Below, piece after piece: positions 22,629-30,469 of a DNA stretch of 32,925 nt; the stretch's first letter is position 1, and each line of letters starts with the position of its first letter. The stretch covers positions 1 through 32,925 of the forward strand of contig JAISLY010000011.1 of assembly GCA_031277035.1 (NCBI GenBank), in the 5' to 3' direction. Both the position numbers and the translations under genes were made by a program. The stretch comes from Coriobacteriales bacterium. Its GTDB lineage: Bacteria; Actinomycetota; Coriobacteriia; Coriobacteriales; UBA8131. The notes beneath the pieces are model-generated. The model was not told where the DNA came from. It did not search any database and was given only the letters and a program-made list of their open reading frames with translations.

Positions 22629-24580
22629 GCGATGGCGGCCAGGCAATAGGCAGCATTGTTCGCCGCTTTGATATTGGAGGGCTTTGCGGCATCGCCAACA
22701 ACAAAAACGTCCGGCAACAGGCCGCTGAGCTCCTCCACCAGAGCCGCGTCGGCAACGGTTCCAAAGGCGGTCACGCAGGTATCCGCCGCCAAAACGCGAT
22801 GCCTCCAATCGTGATCCTCAATCTCGACGCCATCGTCGGTAAACTGCACGACCCTGCTGCCGCCGATGAGCTCAACCTGATGATCCGCGAGCAGCTGCAG
22901 CAGGCAGGAGCGCGTGATGCCGGAAAAGTCTGCGGCAAAGGCCGCGACCGGCACCATGTCAACGACCGTGACCGTGCGCCCTTCGAGGGCGAGCTCGAGA
23001 GCGCATTCCAGGCCGGAAACGCCACCGCCGCAGACGACGACGCGCTCTCCGGCCACAACGCGGCCGTTATCCACATCGAGCACGTTTGCAACATGCGGCT
23101 TATCGATACCCGGAATCGGCGGCGTAAGAAGCGTCGAGCCCGTCGCGATAAAAAGCAGGTCGGGGTTCTCTGCCCTGATTACGTCGGCAGTGGCTTTGAC
23201 GCCAAAGCGGATGTCGACGCCGGAGTGCAGGGTCGTACGCGTGACCCACTCAAGATATTCGCGCTGGTCCTCCTTAAAACTCAGGGAAGATATTTCATTG
23301 AGCAGGCCGCCCAGACGCGGTGTTTGCTCAAACAGGACGACCTCATGCCCGCGGTCTTTGAGCGTACGTGCAGCCATCATGCCCGCCACGCCGCCGCCAA
23401 CGACCACGGCCCGCTTCTTTATCTGCGCGGGAACGACGCTTCGATAGCGACCGGTCTTGCCGAGCGCCGGATTGATGGCGCAGGTGGTGTAGGCGCCATA
23501 GGTGTCCGCACAGCCCCAGCAGCGCAGGCAGGGGCGTACGGTCTCGGGCGCGCCACGGTATGACTTCCTGATCAGTTCGGGGTCGCACAGCAGAGCACGC
23601 GCCATGGCAATCTGGTCGGCCGAGCCCTCGGCGATGATGCGCTCGGCGTGTTCAAGCGTCTTGATTGAGCCTACGGTCGTCACCGGAATGCGGATGTCCG
23701 GGTCGTCCTTGACCGCACGGGCCAGTGGCACATTGACGCCGCGAGGCCGATAATAGGGCGGCATCGTAAAGAACTGCGCGTGCTGGTCGGTAATCCAGCC
23801 TGCTGAGACGTGTACGATGTCGATATATTCCTGCGCGAGCTTGATAAATGCGATGACCTCCTCGATCTCCATGCCGCCCGGCACATGCTCATTACCGCTG
23901 ATGCGCATGTCGATAGCCATGTTTGGCCCCACCGCCTCACGCACTGCGGCGAGAACCGCCAGAGGAAAGCGCGCGCGATTCTCAAAGGAACCGCCGTACC
24001 AGTCAGTGCGATGGTTGGTCACCGGCGAGAGAAACTGCGCGAGCAGATTCGAGTGTGCCGCGTGGATAAGCACCATGTCAAACCGGCAGCGCTGCAGGCG
24101 CTTTGCGCAATCGACGTAGCACTCCACAATGTGGTCGATGTCGTGGTGGTCCATCTCCTTCACATACCGCGGCCGGTCGGGCAGGGGTATGGAGGAGGCA
24201 CTGAGCGCCTCGGGCAGCTGCAACAGCTGCGGGTCGGCGCCGCGCCCGGCGTGCAGCAGTTCGACAGAGAGCTTGGCGCCGTGGATATGAGCGGTGTCGG
24301 CCAGGCGCACGAGTCCCGTGCAAAACACGTCGTCCGTAACATTGAGCTCGGCGTAGTAGTCTGCTCCTGACCGCACGTCAACCGGCGTCGCGCCGATGGT
24401 TACCACACCTGCGCCCGTGGCGGCCTGCAGGTCAATCCAGTCGATGAAATCCTGGGTGACTTCGCCCGCGGGCCCCACCATGTTGCAGACAAGCGGCGAG
24501 AACTGGATGCGGTTCTTTGCCGTGATTGGCCCAATCTGAAGAGGGGAGAAAACGTGAGGGTACGCTGTCGAGAATGCCAT
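22625..24580 (-). CDS. Fe-S flavin oxidoreductase, old-yellow-enzyme/2,4-dienoyl-CoA reductase family
   Basis: A 651-residue three-domain reductase as in FadH, BaiCD and trimethylamine dehydrogenase relatives. Residues about 1-370 form an FMN-binding TIM barrel (FSPLQIGPITAKNRI, NLLAQFLSPVTNHRTD, GGSFENRARF). A cysteine cluster CLRCWGC...C (351, 354, 357, 367) should bind 4Fe-4S. About 390-500 is an FAD/NAD(P) region with VVVGGGVAGMMAA, followed by a second Rossmann motif VVVCGGGVSGLECALELA near 505-520. It probably reduces an activated C=C bond with NAD(P)H; the substrate cannot be told. In the loop HAAHSN the position usually held by the catalytic Tyr (HGAHGY) is Asn178. The start ATG has AAAGG eight bases upstream. 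It follows rpe by about 70 bp. Confidence 0.92.
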   Translation of the reverse strand: MAFSTAYPHVFSPLQIGPITAKNRIQFSPLVCNMVGPAGEVTQDFIDWIDLQAATGAGVVTIGATPVDVRSGADYYAELNVTDDVFCTGLVRLADTAHIHGAKLSVELLHAGRGADPQLLQLPEALSASSIPLPDRPRYVKEMDHHDIDHIVECYVDCAKRLQRCRFDMVLIHAAHSNLLAQFLSPVTNHRTDWYGGSFENRARFPLAVLAAVREAVGPNMAIDMRISGNEHVPGGMEIEEVIAFIKLAQEYIDIVHVSAGWITDQHAQFFTMPPYYRPRGVNVPLARAVKDDPDIRIPVTTVGSIKTLEHAERIIAEGSADQIAMARALLCDPELIRKSYRGAPETVRPCLRCWGCADTYGAYTTCAINPALGKTGRYRSVVPAQIKKRAVVVGGGVAGMMAARTLKDRGHEVVLFEQTPRLGGLLNEISSLSFKEDQREYLEWVTRTTLHSGVDIRFGVKATADVIRAENPDLLFIATGSTLLTPPIPGIDKPHVANVLDVDNGRVVAGERVVVCGGGVSGLECALELALEGRTVTVVDMVPVAAFAADFSGITRSCLLQLLADHQVELIGGSRVVQFTDDGVEIEDHDWRHRVLAADTCVTAFGTVADAALVEELSGLLPDVFVVGDAAKPSNIKAANNAAYCLAAIA

Positions 24581-24620
24581 GCCGTTGCCTTTCTGCTCGT
24601 TGTCCTGACTGTCGGGCGCT

Positions 24621-24653
24621 CAGGTGGTACGCAGGTGGTACGCAGGTGGTACT
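24621..24653. repeat. 11-bp tandem repeat (3 copies) between rpe and the oxidoreductase gene
   Basis: Three copies of CAGGTGGTACG (the third ends in T) fill the spacer and reach the first bases next to the rpe stop codon. The period is 11 bp, as in the other intergenic arrays. Confidence 0.9.
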
Positions 24654-25495
24654 CAGGCTTTCTGCGCCGCCCCCTGGGCTTCGTTTGCCGCGTCGCGGAT
24701 GGCCTGTAGAGCAAGCCGCGGTTCAGTCGCTCCAAAAACGGCACTGCCCGCCACCAGCACCGTAGCACCGACCACAGCAACCAGAGGCGCGGTCTGTGCG
24801 TTGATGCCGCCGTCAACCTCGATGAGGGCCGATGACCCTCGCTCGGACAGAGCAGCGGCGATGGCTGCGACCTTCTCCACGGATTTTGAGATAAACGTCT
24901 GTCCGCCGAAGCCCGGATGCACGCTCATCACAAGAATCAGGTCGAGTTCGGACACAAACGGCAAAAGCGTCTCAAACGGCGTCTGGGGATTAAGCGCAAG
25001 CCCTGCCTTTCGCCCGGCCGCATGGATGCGTGAGATAAGCGCGTCGATGAGCTCGGGGTCTGCAAGCTGCTCGACCGATCGCGAGCTGCCCGCCCTGAAC
25101 GCAGCCGCGTTGCTGGCGCCGTCGCCGCTGCCCGCGCCCGCCAATCCCGCCGGACTCGCATTGCCCGCACACTCGATAGACACGGTAATCAGGTCGGCCC
25201 CGGCCTCGATGAACCAATCGAGCTGCTCGGCAGGATTATCAATCATGAGGTGTACGTCAAGCGGCGTGCGCGCGATTCGCTTGAGCGCCTGGACGACGGG
25301 CGGGCCGATGGTCAGGTTGGGAACAAAATGGCCGTCCATGACGTCGATGTGGAGCCACTCAGGTGGAGCGATGCCCTCCCTGGCAAAGGCGGCGTCCTCT
25401 ATCATGCGCACATCGCGCTCAAGGTTCATGAAGTCCGCGCTGAGCAGCGAGGGCGCAAGCTGTATCGTCGATCTGGGCGAGGTCGTCACATTCAT
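24653..25495 (-). CDS. rpe: Ribulose-phosphate 3-epimerase with a low-complexity insertion
   Basis: Interconverts ribulose-5-phosphate and xylulose-5-phosphate in the pentose phosphate pathway. The TIM-barrel motifs are intact: APSLLSADF, the metal ligands in LHIDVMDGHFVPN (H49, D51) and DVHLMI (H82), MSVHPGFGGQ, EVDGGI and VAGSAVF. At 280 residues it exceeds the usual 215-225. About 37 residues (111-147, Gly/Ala/Ser-rich) are inserted right after ITVSIECAG, between one barrel strand and the helix leading to KAGLALNPQTP. The insert is less regular than those in neighbouring enzymes. It is followed by the oxidoreductase gene on the same strand. Confidence 0.95.
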   Translation of the reverse strand: MNVTTSPRSTIQLAPSLLSADFMNLERDVRMIEDAAFAREGIAPPEWLHIDVMDGHFVPNLTIGPPVVQALKRIARTPLDVHLMIDNPAEQLDWFIEAGADLITVSIECAGNASPAGLAGAGSGDGASNAAAFRAGSSRSVEQLADPELIDALISRIHAAGRKAGLALNPQTPFETLLPFVSELDLILVMSVHPGFGGQTFISKSVEKVAAIAAALSERGSSALIEVDGGINAQTAPLVAVVGATVLVAGSAVFGATEPRLALQAIRDAANEAQGAAQKA

Positions 25496-25575
25496 GGGAG
25501 CACCCCATCAGTCGGTCTCATTCTGACATCGACCATCGTACACGAGAAGGCCCCTGTCGCGCCAGCAGCGAGGGC

Positions 25576-25702
25576 GCAGGCCGGGCGCAGGCCGGGCGCA
25601 GGGCGGGCGCAGGCCGGACGCAGGAGCGGGCGCAGGCCGGACGCAGGAGCGGACGCAGGCCGGACGCAGGCCGGGCGCAGGGGCGCGGGTGCAGGAGCGG
25701 GC
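25576..25702. repeat. 11-bp GC-rich minisatellite (about 11 units) between gpsA and rpe
   Basis: About eleven consecutive units of the GCAGGCCGGGC type, some with one or a few extra bases (GCAGGAGCGGGC), occupy half of the 258-bp spacer. Overlapping open frames here on the minus strand are products of the repeat (Arg-Pro-Ala runs), not genes. The rest of the spacer shows nothing recognisable. Confidence 0.92.
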
Positions 25703-25753
25703 GGCGCAAAGCTCCGCCAAGGCAGCGAGAGGCAGTGTTGCGGGCGAGCCGTT

Positions 25754-26893
25754 TCAGTAGAACTCAGGTTTCGGGCTGCGTGCCAGCAGCGAAAGCAAGC
25801 TCTCCTCCACAACCTGCCCCTCCCAGACAATGGCTCGTACCGCCTCGCTGATGGGCAGCTCAACGCTATGCGCACGCGCCAGATCGGTGATGGCCGCGCT
25901 GGCCAGTGCCCCCTCGACCACCATGTGGGTGCGCTGCTGGTAGCTCTCCAGCGAACCTCCCGCCGCAAGCTCCAGACCAAAGCCACGATTGCGTGAATGC
26001 GGAGAGGTGCAGGTCGCAATCAGGTCGCCCATGCCGGCCAGACCCATGCAGGTCAGTTGCTCGCCACCGCCGCTTGCCACCAGGCGTCCGATTTCCGCCA
26101 ACCCGCGGGTCATCAGGAGCGCCAGCGTGTTGTCGCCCATGCCAGAGCCCGAAGCCAATCCACAGGCGATGGCGATGACGTTTTTTGCGGCGGCGCAGAG
26201 CTGCACGCCGACCGTGTCAGCCGAGGTGTAGACGCGAAACGCCTGCGTGGAGAAGAGTTCCTGGAAGAAATGCGCGGTCTGGGCGCTGGCAGAGGCAACA
26301 ACGGTTGCCGAGGGGACGCCGCGCGCGACCTCCTCGGCATGGTTGGGGCCCGAAAGAACCGCCAGGCGCGCCGGGTCGCCGAGGCGCTCGGCAAGCACAT
26401 CAAGCAGCAGTTGGCCGCTGTCGCGTTCGATGCCCTTGGAGAGCAGCACGACAGGCGTGCTCCCAGATGCCGTTGGGGAGGATGTCGAGGCGCGCGATCC
26501 GACTGTCGGCCCGGCCGCATGCTCGGCCGCATGCTCAGCTGCCGGCCCTGCCGCCTGCTCGGCCGCCGGCCCTGCCGCATGCTCAGCTGCCGGCCCTGCC
26601 AGCCGCTCGGCCAGCTGCTCGGCCAGCCGCTCAGCCATCTGGGGCAGCGCAGTCGATGGAGTGGCGAGAATGACGGCCTCGGTTTTCTCCAAAGCCTCCT
26701 CCAGGTGGGCAGTTGCCCTCACGGTAGACGGCAACTCGACGTCACTCAGATAGCGCGCGTTGTGGCGCGTGGCATTGATGCTTGCTGCGAGGTCAGAGTC
26801 GCGCACCCAGAGCCGTACCTCATGTCCGGCCGTCCCCAAAAGCCAGGCAACCGCGCTGCCCCAGGAGCCCGCTCCAACAACCGAGATGTTCAT
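25754..26893 (-). CDS. gpsA: Glycerol-3-phosphate dehydrogenase [NAD(P)+] with repeat insertion
   Basis: Makes sn-glycerol-3-phosphate from dihydroxyacetone phosphate, the substrate of PlsY encoded just upstream. Motifs: the nucleotide loop VVGAGSWGSAVAWLL, LLSKGIE, SGPNHAEEVARG, and the catalytic Lys region CAAAKNVIAIACGLASGSGMGDN. The protein has 379 residues against about 330-340. The excess is an Ala/Gly/Pro/Glu/His-rich repeat at about 92-146, between TALPQMAERL and PVVLLSKGIE. The ATG at 26893 is chosen because GGAGG lies about six bases upstream; an ATG four codons earlier lacks a site. It forms a lipid-precursor pair with plsY. Confidence 0.96.
   Translation of the reverse strand: MNISVVGAGSWGSAVAWLLGTAGHEVRLWVRDSDLAASINATRHNARYLSDVELPSTVRATAHLEEALEKTEAVILATPSTALPQMAERLAEQLAERLAGPAAEHAAGPAAEQAAGPAAEHAAEHAAGPTVGSRASTSSPTASGSTPVVLLSKGIERDSGQLLLDVLAERLGDPARLAVLSGPNHAEEVARGVPSATVVASASAQTAHFFQELFSTQAFRVYTSADTVGVQLCAAAKNVIAIACGLASGSGMGDNTLALLMTRGLAEIGRLVASGGGEQLTCMGLAGMGDLIATCTSPHSRNRGFGLELAAGGSLESYQQRTHMVVEGALASAAITDLARAHSVELPISEAVRAIVWEGQVVEESLLSLLARSPKPEFY
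26529..26600 (-). repeat. 24-bp tandem repeat (3 copies) inside gpsA
   Basis: Three 24-bp units, differing at a few bases, encode the AAGPAAEH/Q repeat. Degenerate 12-bp repeats flank them on both sides (about 26508-26635), giving LAEQLAERLAG and AAEHAAEHA. The period keeps the frame. Confidence 0.9.
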
Positions 26894-26950
26894 CGCGTCC
26901 TCCAAGCCTTCATCGTACGCCTCCGGATTATTATTGCGCGCATCATATCT

Positions 26951-27604
26951 TTATCGCTTTTGTCCCACCCTGTGCTCCGTGCCGGCGGCCAGTCGGGCGA
27001 TGTTGCCGCGATGTGCCCAGAGCACCGTCAGGTTCATCGCCCAACAAAGCGCTATCGCTATCGGATTGCCCCACAGCAACCAGAGCGAAAGCGGCAGGCA
27101 GACTGCGGCAGCGGCGATTGACCCCACGCTCACGTAGCGGGTCACCACCACCAGCACAGCGAAGAGCGCCAGCTCAAAGACGGTAGCCACCCAGCCAAGC
27201 GTGATAAACAGACAGCCCACGGCCACAGCGATGCCCTTGCCCCCCTTAAAGCGCAGCCAGGGCGAGAAAACGTGTCCGAGGACGCAGGCGAACAGAGCGA
27301 GCGATTTTGCAATGTCCTCTTCGGCCGTCCCAAAGCCTGCCGACACGAGCCGTACGCCGACCAGCCAGCCAACGCAGCCAGCCAGCAGGCCCTTGGCGAA
27401 ATCGAGCACGAAGACAGCCGCTCCGCCCACTTTGCCAAGCGTTCGCAACGCGTTTGTCGTTCCGATATTGCCCGAACCGTGCGCCCGGAGGTCGGTGCGA
27501 AAAAACAGGCGCGATATGACAACCCCCCAGGGGATTGACCCCAACAGGAAGGCGAGGAACGCAACAAGCGCGAGTGCGCCAACCATGACGGCTGAGACGC
27601 TCAT
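26951..27604 (-). CDS. plsY: Acyl-phosphate:glycerol-3-phosphate acyltransferase
   Basis: An integral membrane enzyme that acylates glycerol-3-phosphate using acyl-phosphate, the first step of phospholipid synthesis. It has 217 residues and about five to seven membrane helices. Conserved PlsY motifs are GSIPWGVVISR, GSGNIGTTNALRTLGK, VLDFAKG and GHVFSPWLRFKGGKGIAVA. The ATG at 27604 has a GGAG about nine bases upstream. A TTG overlapping the der stop would add 13 residues and is less likely. It is followed by gpsA, which supplies its substrate. Confidence 0.95.
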   Translation of the reverse strand: MSVSAVMVGALALVAFLAFLLGSIPWGVVISRLFFRTDLRAHGSGNIGTTNALRTLGKVGGAAVFVLDFAKGLLAGCVGWLVGVRLVSAGFGTAEEDIAKSLALFACVLGHVFSPWLRFKGGKGIAVAVGCLFITLGWVATVFELALFAVLVVVTRYVSVGSIAAAAVCLPLSLWLLWGNPIAIALCWAMNLTVLWAHRGNIARLAAGTEHRVGQKR

Positions 27605-27639
27605 GATACGGCTCCGCGGCCCAACTTTGACGGCATGGC

Positions 27640-29043
27640 TCAATCCTTCTTCTTGAACTTCATGCGCACAGGGGTGCCTTCCAGGTCGAAGGTCGCACGC
27701 AGGCGGTTCTCCAGATACCGCCTGAAGTTCTCATCGACAATCTGCGGATGGTTTGCGAAGAAGGTAAAGCGTGGCGGCCGCGTGCCGGTCTGCGTGACGT
27801 AGTGAATGCGCAGCCGCATGTTGCCGCGCGTGACCGTGTGCCCAAAGTCACGGAGCTCGGTGAGCAGCGCGTTGAGTTTCGGCGTGGAAAATCGGGCGTT
27901 GAGGTTCGCGTATGCTTTGTCGATGGCGCTCCAGATGCGCTGGAGGTTACGCCCGGTCTTTGCGCTGATTGCCAGAACAGGCGCGTAATCTACATAAATC
28001 AGACGGTCGGCCACCTGTTCGCGCAGGGCCTCGCGTTGCTCAGGATCCTCAAGGAGGTCCCATTTGTTGAGCAGCACGATAAGCGCGCAGCCGCGCTCGT
28101 GGCTGAGATTGGCGATGCGCTGGTCGCTGTCGGTGAGACCGAGGACGGAATCGATCATGAGGAGCGCAACGTCGGCCTGTTCGATGGCGCGCAGGGCGCG
28201 GACGAAGCCGTAATACTCAACGCTCTCGCTGATCTGCGATTTTCGGCGGATGCCGGCGGTGTCGATAATCCGGTATCGAGTGCCTTCATGTTCGATATAG
28301 GTATCAATCGCGTCGCGCGTGGTACCCGCAATGTCGGAGACAATCGAGCGGTCGCGCCCGATAAGCTGATTGGCAAGCGAGGATTTGCCGGCGTTCGGGC
28401 GACCGATGATCGCGATACTGATGGCATCTGCAGCCGCATCGCCGGTCGCCGCTGCGGCTGCTGCGGCTGCTGCGGCCGTGCCGTCGCCGCCGGTTGCCGC
28501 AGCGCCGCCGGTTGCAGCGGCACCGGTTGCAGGAGGACGCGGCAACGCGGCCACCACCTCGTCCAGCACATCGCCGGTGCCAAGTCCATGAACGCTTGAA
28601 ATCGGCCAGGGCTCTCCCAGACCAAGCCGATAAAACTCCCAGCGCTCGTCTTCTCGCGCAGGGTTGTCCATCTTGTTTACCAGCAGAAAGACGGGCTTGC
28701 CGGAGCGTTTGAGCAATCGTGCGACCTCGCCGTCATCGGCGGTCAGCCCGGTGTGGGCGTCCACCATAAAGAGAATGAGGTCGGCCTCCTCAATCGCAAG
28801 GATTGCCTGTGCGCGAATGGGCATCTGAAACGCATCCCGGGCACCTTCGGAGCCCATCTCGATGCCGCCGGTATCGATGAGCAAAAAATCGACGCCGTTC
28901 CAGTCGGCGCGGTGATAGGAGCGGTCGCGCGTCACGCCGCTCTGTTCGTGCACGATGGCATCCCTGGTGAGCGCGATGCGATTCACGAAGGTGGATTTAC
29001 CGACGTTCGGGCGGCCGACCACGGCAACAATGGGTACGGTCAC
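27640..29043 (-). CDS. der: Tandem-domain ribosome-assembly GTPase EngA with inter-domain repeat
   Basis: An essential GTPase for 50S subunit maturation. Two G domains are seen: G1 GRPNVGKST (10-18) with DTGG and NKMD, and G1 GRPNAGKSS (214-222) with DTAGIRRK and NKWDLL. A C-terminal KH-like domain ends in TPVRMKFKKKD. It has 467 residues against about 435-440. The excess is a Gly/Ala/Thr tract at about 170-206 with a run of ten alanines, in the linker between the two G domains. It starts at GTG with AGGAG seven bases upstream. That GTG overlaps the TGA of the DUF512 gene by four bases (GTGA), indicating coupling. Confidence 0.97.
   Translation of the reverse strand: MTVPIVAVVGRPNVGKSTFVNRIALTRDAIVHEQSGVTRDRSYHRADWNGVDFLLIDTGGIEMGSEGARDAFQMPIRAQAILAIEEADLILFMVDAHTGLTADDGEVARLLKRSGKPVFLLVNKMDNPAREDERWEFYRLGLGEPWPISSVHGLGTGDVLDEVVAALPRPPATGAAATGGAAATGGDGTAAAAAAAAAATGDAAADAISIAIIGRPNAGKSSLANQLIGRDRSIVSDIAGTTRDAIDTYIEHEGTRYRIIDTAGIRRKSQISESVEYYGFVRALRAIEQADVALLMIDSVLGLTDSDQRIANLSHERGCALIVLLNKWDLLEDPEQREALREQVADRLIYVDYAPVLAISAKTGRNLQRIWSAIDKAYANLNARFSTPKLNALLTELRDFGHTVTRGNMRLRIHYVTQTGTRPPRFTFFANHPQIVDENFRRYLENRLRATFDLEGTPVRMKFKKKD
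28426..28536 (-). repeat. Low-complexity 9- and 18-bp repeats inside der
   Basis: Three GCTGCGGCT-type 9-bp units encode poly-alanine. An adjacent pair of 18-bp units built on GCCGCCGGTTGC encodes GAAATG-type repeats. Together they make the inter-domain insertion of Der. Confidence 0.8.
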
Positions 29044-30380
29044 GAAAGACTCCTGTGGGACAGATCCTGTTGGCCAAAAACCGGAAGCACCGGAAAAGGA
29101 TTACGCTGCTCCGACAATTCCTGTGAGCTACAGGGTACCACATCTACCTGCCGCTTCAGAGCCTCTGCAAGATCAGCGGCGCTCCGATTGTCAAGCGTCA
29201 AGCCGTCGTCATTAAACATCGTGCGCGGAAGCACGACACGTCTGTCCTCTGTCCGAAGCTGTCCGGGAAGCTGTTCGATGAGGTCTTGAGCGGTGAGAAG
29301 GCCGGCGACATCGACGTTGCCACCAAAGAACCTGTTGGCGATGGCAATGACGCGCAGCCCTGTGTGTTCTCGGAGAATCGGCGCGAATGCCTCGCCGGTG
29401 ACAAGCACCGCGCCTTTTGAGGATTCGTTCGCGGCATTTGTGCCGTCTGTGGCGCCCCTGTCCGTTGCGCTCCTGTCCGTTGTGCTCCTGCCTGGCGCGC
29501 CCCTGCCTGGCGCGCCGCAGACAGGGTCGCCGAAAGCGCTCGTAGCGTCTGTGGCGCCGACCGTATCCATCGCATCGGCATCATCCATAAAGCTCCGCAC
29601 CATGCCGATACCGTTTTCGTACTGCAGGTAGTCACCATAATAGGAAGCAGGCGGCAGGGGGAGGCCGGCGAGCAGAAAAAATGCGTCGGCAAGCTGCACC
29701 GTCGGGCTGCGGAAGAGGCACTGCGACACCACGCGTCTGGCCCGCCCGCCGTCGTAGCCCTGCTGGATGCGCGCATATCTTGTGTAGCCGTAGGGTACGA
29801 TTCCCACACTGAGGATGTTGGGGCGTGCCGCACAAAACGCAAGGCTTGCCTCCAGCTCCTCCCCGTCGTTTACGTCGGGCATGAGCACAAGCTGCGCGTG
29901 CACCTTGATGCCGGCAGCCAAAAGCTGTTCAAGCGCCTCAAGGCCGCGAGCGTGAGTGCGTCCCATCAGGTGCTCACGCACCGCGGGGGTCACGGCGTGA
30001 AGCGAGACGCGCAGCGGCGAGAGGCGTTGTTCGATAACGCGCTCTACTTCGGCAGTGCTCATGTTCGTCAGCGTTACAAAGTTGCCCTGCAGAAAGGACA
30101 GACGGTAGTCATCATCGCGTACAGACAGTGCCGGGCGCATCCCGGGCGGCAGCATGTCCATGAAGCAGAAGGTGCATGCGTTTACGCAGGTACGCAGCCC
30201 ATCAAAGAGCGGGTCGGCAAAGGTGATGCCTTGCAGGCTGCCTTCGGTATGCCACATCCAGTCGAGCACGTCACGAAGCGGGCTGCCCTGAAACTCCTCA
30301 AGGATCATGCCTGCCCGATACCCCGCCTCCTCAGCAGGCGACCCGGGTTCGACGGATGCGATCAGCGCGCCTTGTGTCAT
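29040..30380 (-). CDS. DUF512 family protein: PDZ domain plus radical-SAM-like domain
   Basis: A 446-residue member of the DUF512 family, whose function is not established. An N-terminal PDZ-like segment (about 5-40, VEPGSPAEEAGYRAGMIL) is followed by a C-x-x-x-C-x-x-C motif (CVNACTFC, cysteines 65, 69, 72) typical of radical-SAM Fe-S clusters. Further family sequence includes FCFMDMLPPGMRPALSVRDD, GNFVTLTN and PLRVSLHAV. It sits directly upstream of der, overlapping by four bases. A Gly/Ala/Thr/Asp-rich insertion (about 268-322) with GAPGR and xTDR repeats splits the C-terminal part just before AVLVTGEAFAPIL. The start at 30380 has a poor ribosome-binding site and overlaps the stop of a 14-codon upstream ORF. 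Confidence 0.92.
   Translation of the reverse strand: MTQGALIASVEPGSPAEEAGYRAGMILEEFQGSPLRDVLDWMWHTEGSLQGITFADPLFDGLRTCVNACTFCFMDMLPPGMRPALSVRDDDYRLSFLQGNFVTLTNMSTAEVERVIEQRLSPLRVSLHAVTPAVREHLMGRTHARGLEALEQLLAAGIKVHAQLVLMPDVNDGEELEASLAFCAARPNILSVGIVPYGYTRYARIQQGYDGGRARRVVSQCLFRSPTVQLADAFFLLAGLPLPPASYYGDYLQYENGIGMVRSFMDDADAMDTVGATDATSAFGDPVCGAPGRGAPGRSTTDRSATDRGATDGTNAANESSKGAVLVTGEAFAPILREHTGLRVIAIANRFFGGNVDVAGLLTAQDLIEQLPGQLRTEDRRVVLPRTMFNDDGLTLDNRSAADLAEALKRQVDVVPCSSQELSEQRNPFPVLPVFGQQDLSHRSLS
29458..29517 (-). repeat. 15-bp tandem repeats (2+2 copies) in the DUF512 gene
   Basis: Two CTGTCCGTTGCGCTC-type units followed by two CTGCCTGGCGCGCCC-type units encode xATDR/xTTDR and GAPGR repeats in the insertion. 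The period keeps the frame. Confidence 0.88.
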
Positions 30381-30421
30381 CGCGTTTCCAGCGCACCCTT
30401 TGTCATGGCGTCATCCTCCAT
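30377..30421 (-). CDS. 14-codon upstream ORF overlapping the DUF512 start
   Basis: The peptide MEDDAMTKGALETR starts at an ATG with an excellent AAGGAG six bases upstream and ends at a TGA that overlaps the DUF512 ATG (ATGA). Its second methionine (30406) begins MTKGALE, which mirrors the DUF512 start MTQGALI. The underlying DNA is an imperfect 26-bp duplication that has put the good ribosome-binding site out of frame with the long gene. It may serve as a translational coupler, or it may be the remnant of the original start. Confidence 0.45.
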   Translation of the reverse strand: MEDDAMTKGALETR

Positions 30422-30456
30422 CACGCTCTCCTTTCGTGAGGAAGCAGTGTACGAAG

Positions 30457-30462
30457 TATAAT
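30457..30462 (+). promoter_or_regulatory. Consensus -10 box (TATAAT) for a probably leaderless transcript
   Basis: A perfect TATAAT ends eight bases before the ATG at 30470, so transcription should start at or within a base or two of the start codon. No Shine-Dalgarno sequence precedes the ATG. No good -35 is seen (only TTTCGT-like sequence 18-19 bp upstream). The opposite strand reads CTATTATA here, so the same AT-rich patch could also serve the divergent DUF512-der transcript. Confidence 0.6.
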
Positions 30463-30469
30463 AGCACGC

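Noticed and set aside
21503-23563. Long plus-strand frame of 686 codons opposite the desulfurase and oxidoreductase genes.
   Set aside because: It is antisense to two genes with complete family motifs. Long antisense frames are expected in GC-rich DNA.
25576-25702. CRISPR array.
   Set aside because: Units are 11 bp, contiguous and without unique spacers. No cas genes are present.
25492-26019. Arg/Pro/Ala-rich open frame on the minus strand between rpe and gpsA.
   Set aside because: It is generated by the 11-bp array and overlaps gpsA in another frame. Its composition is not protein-like.
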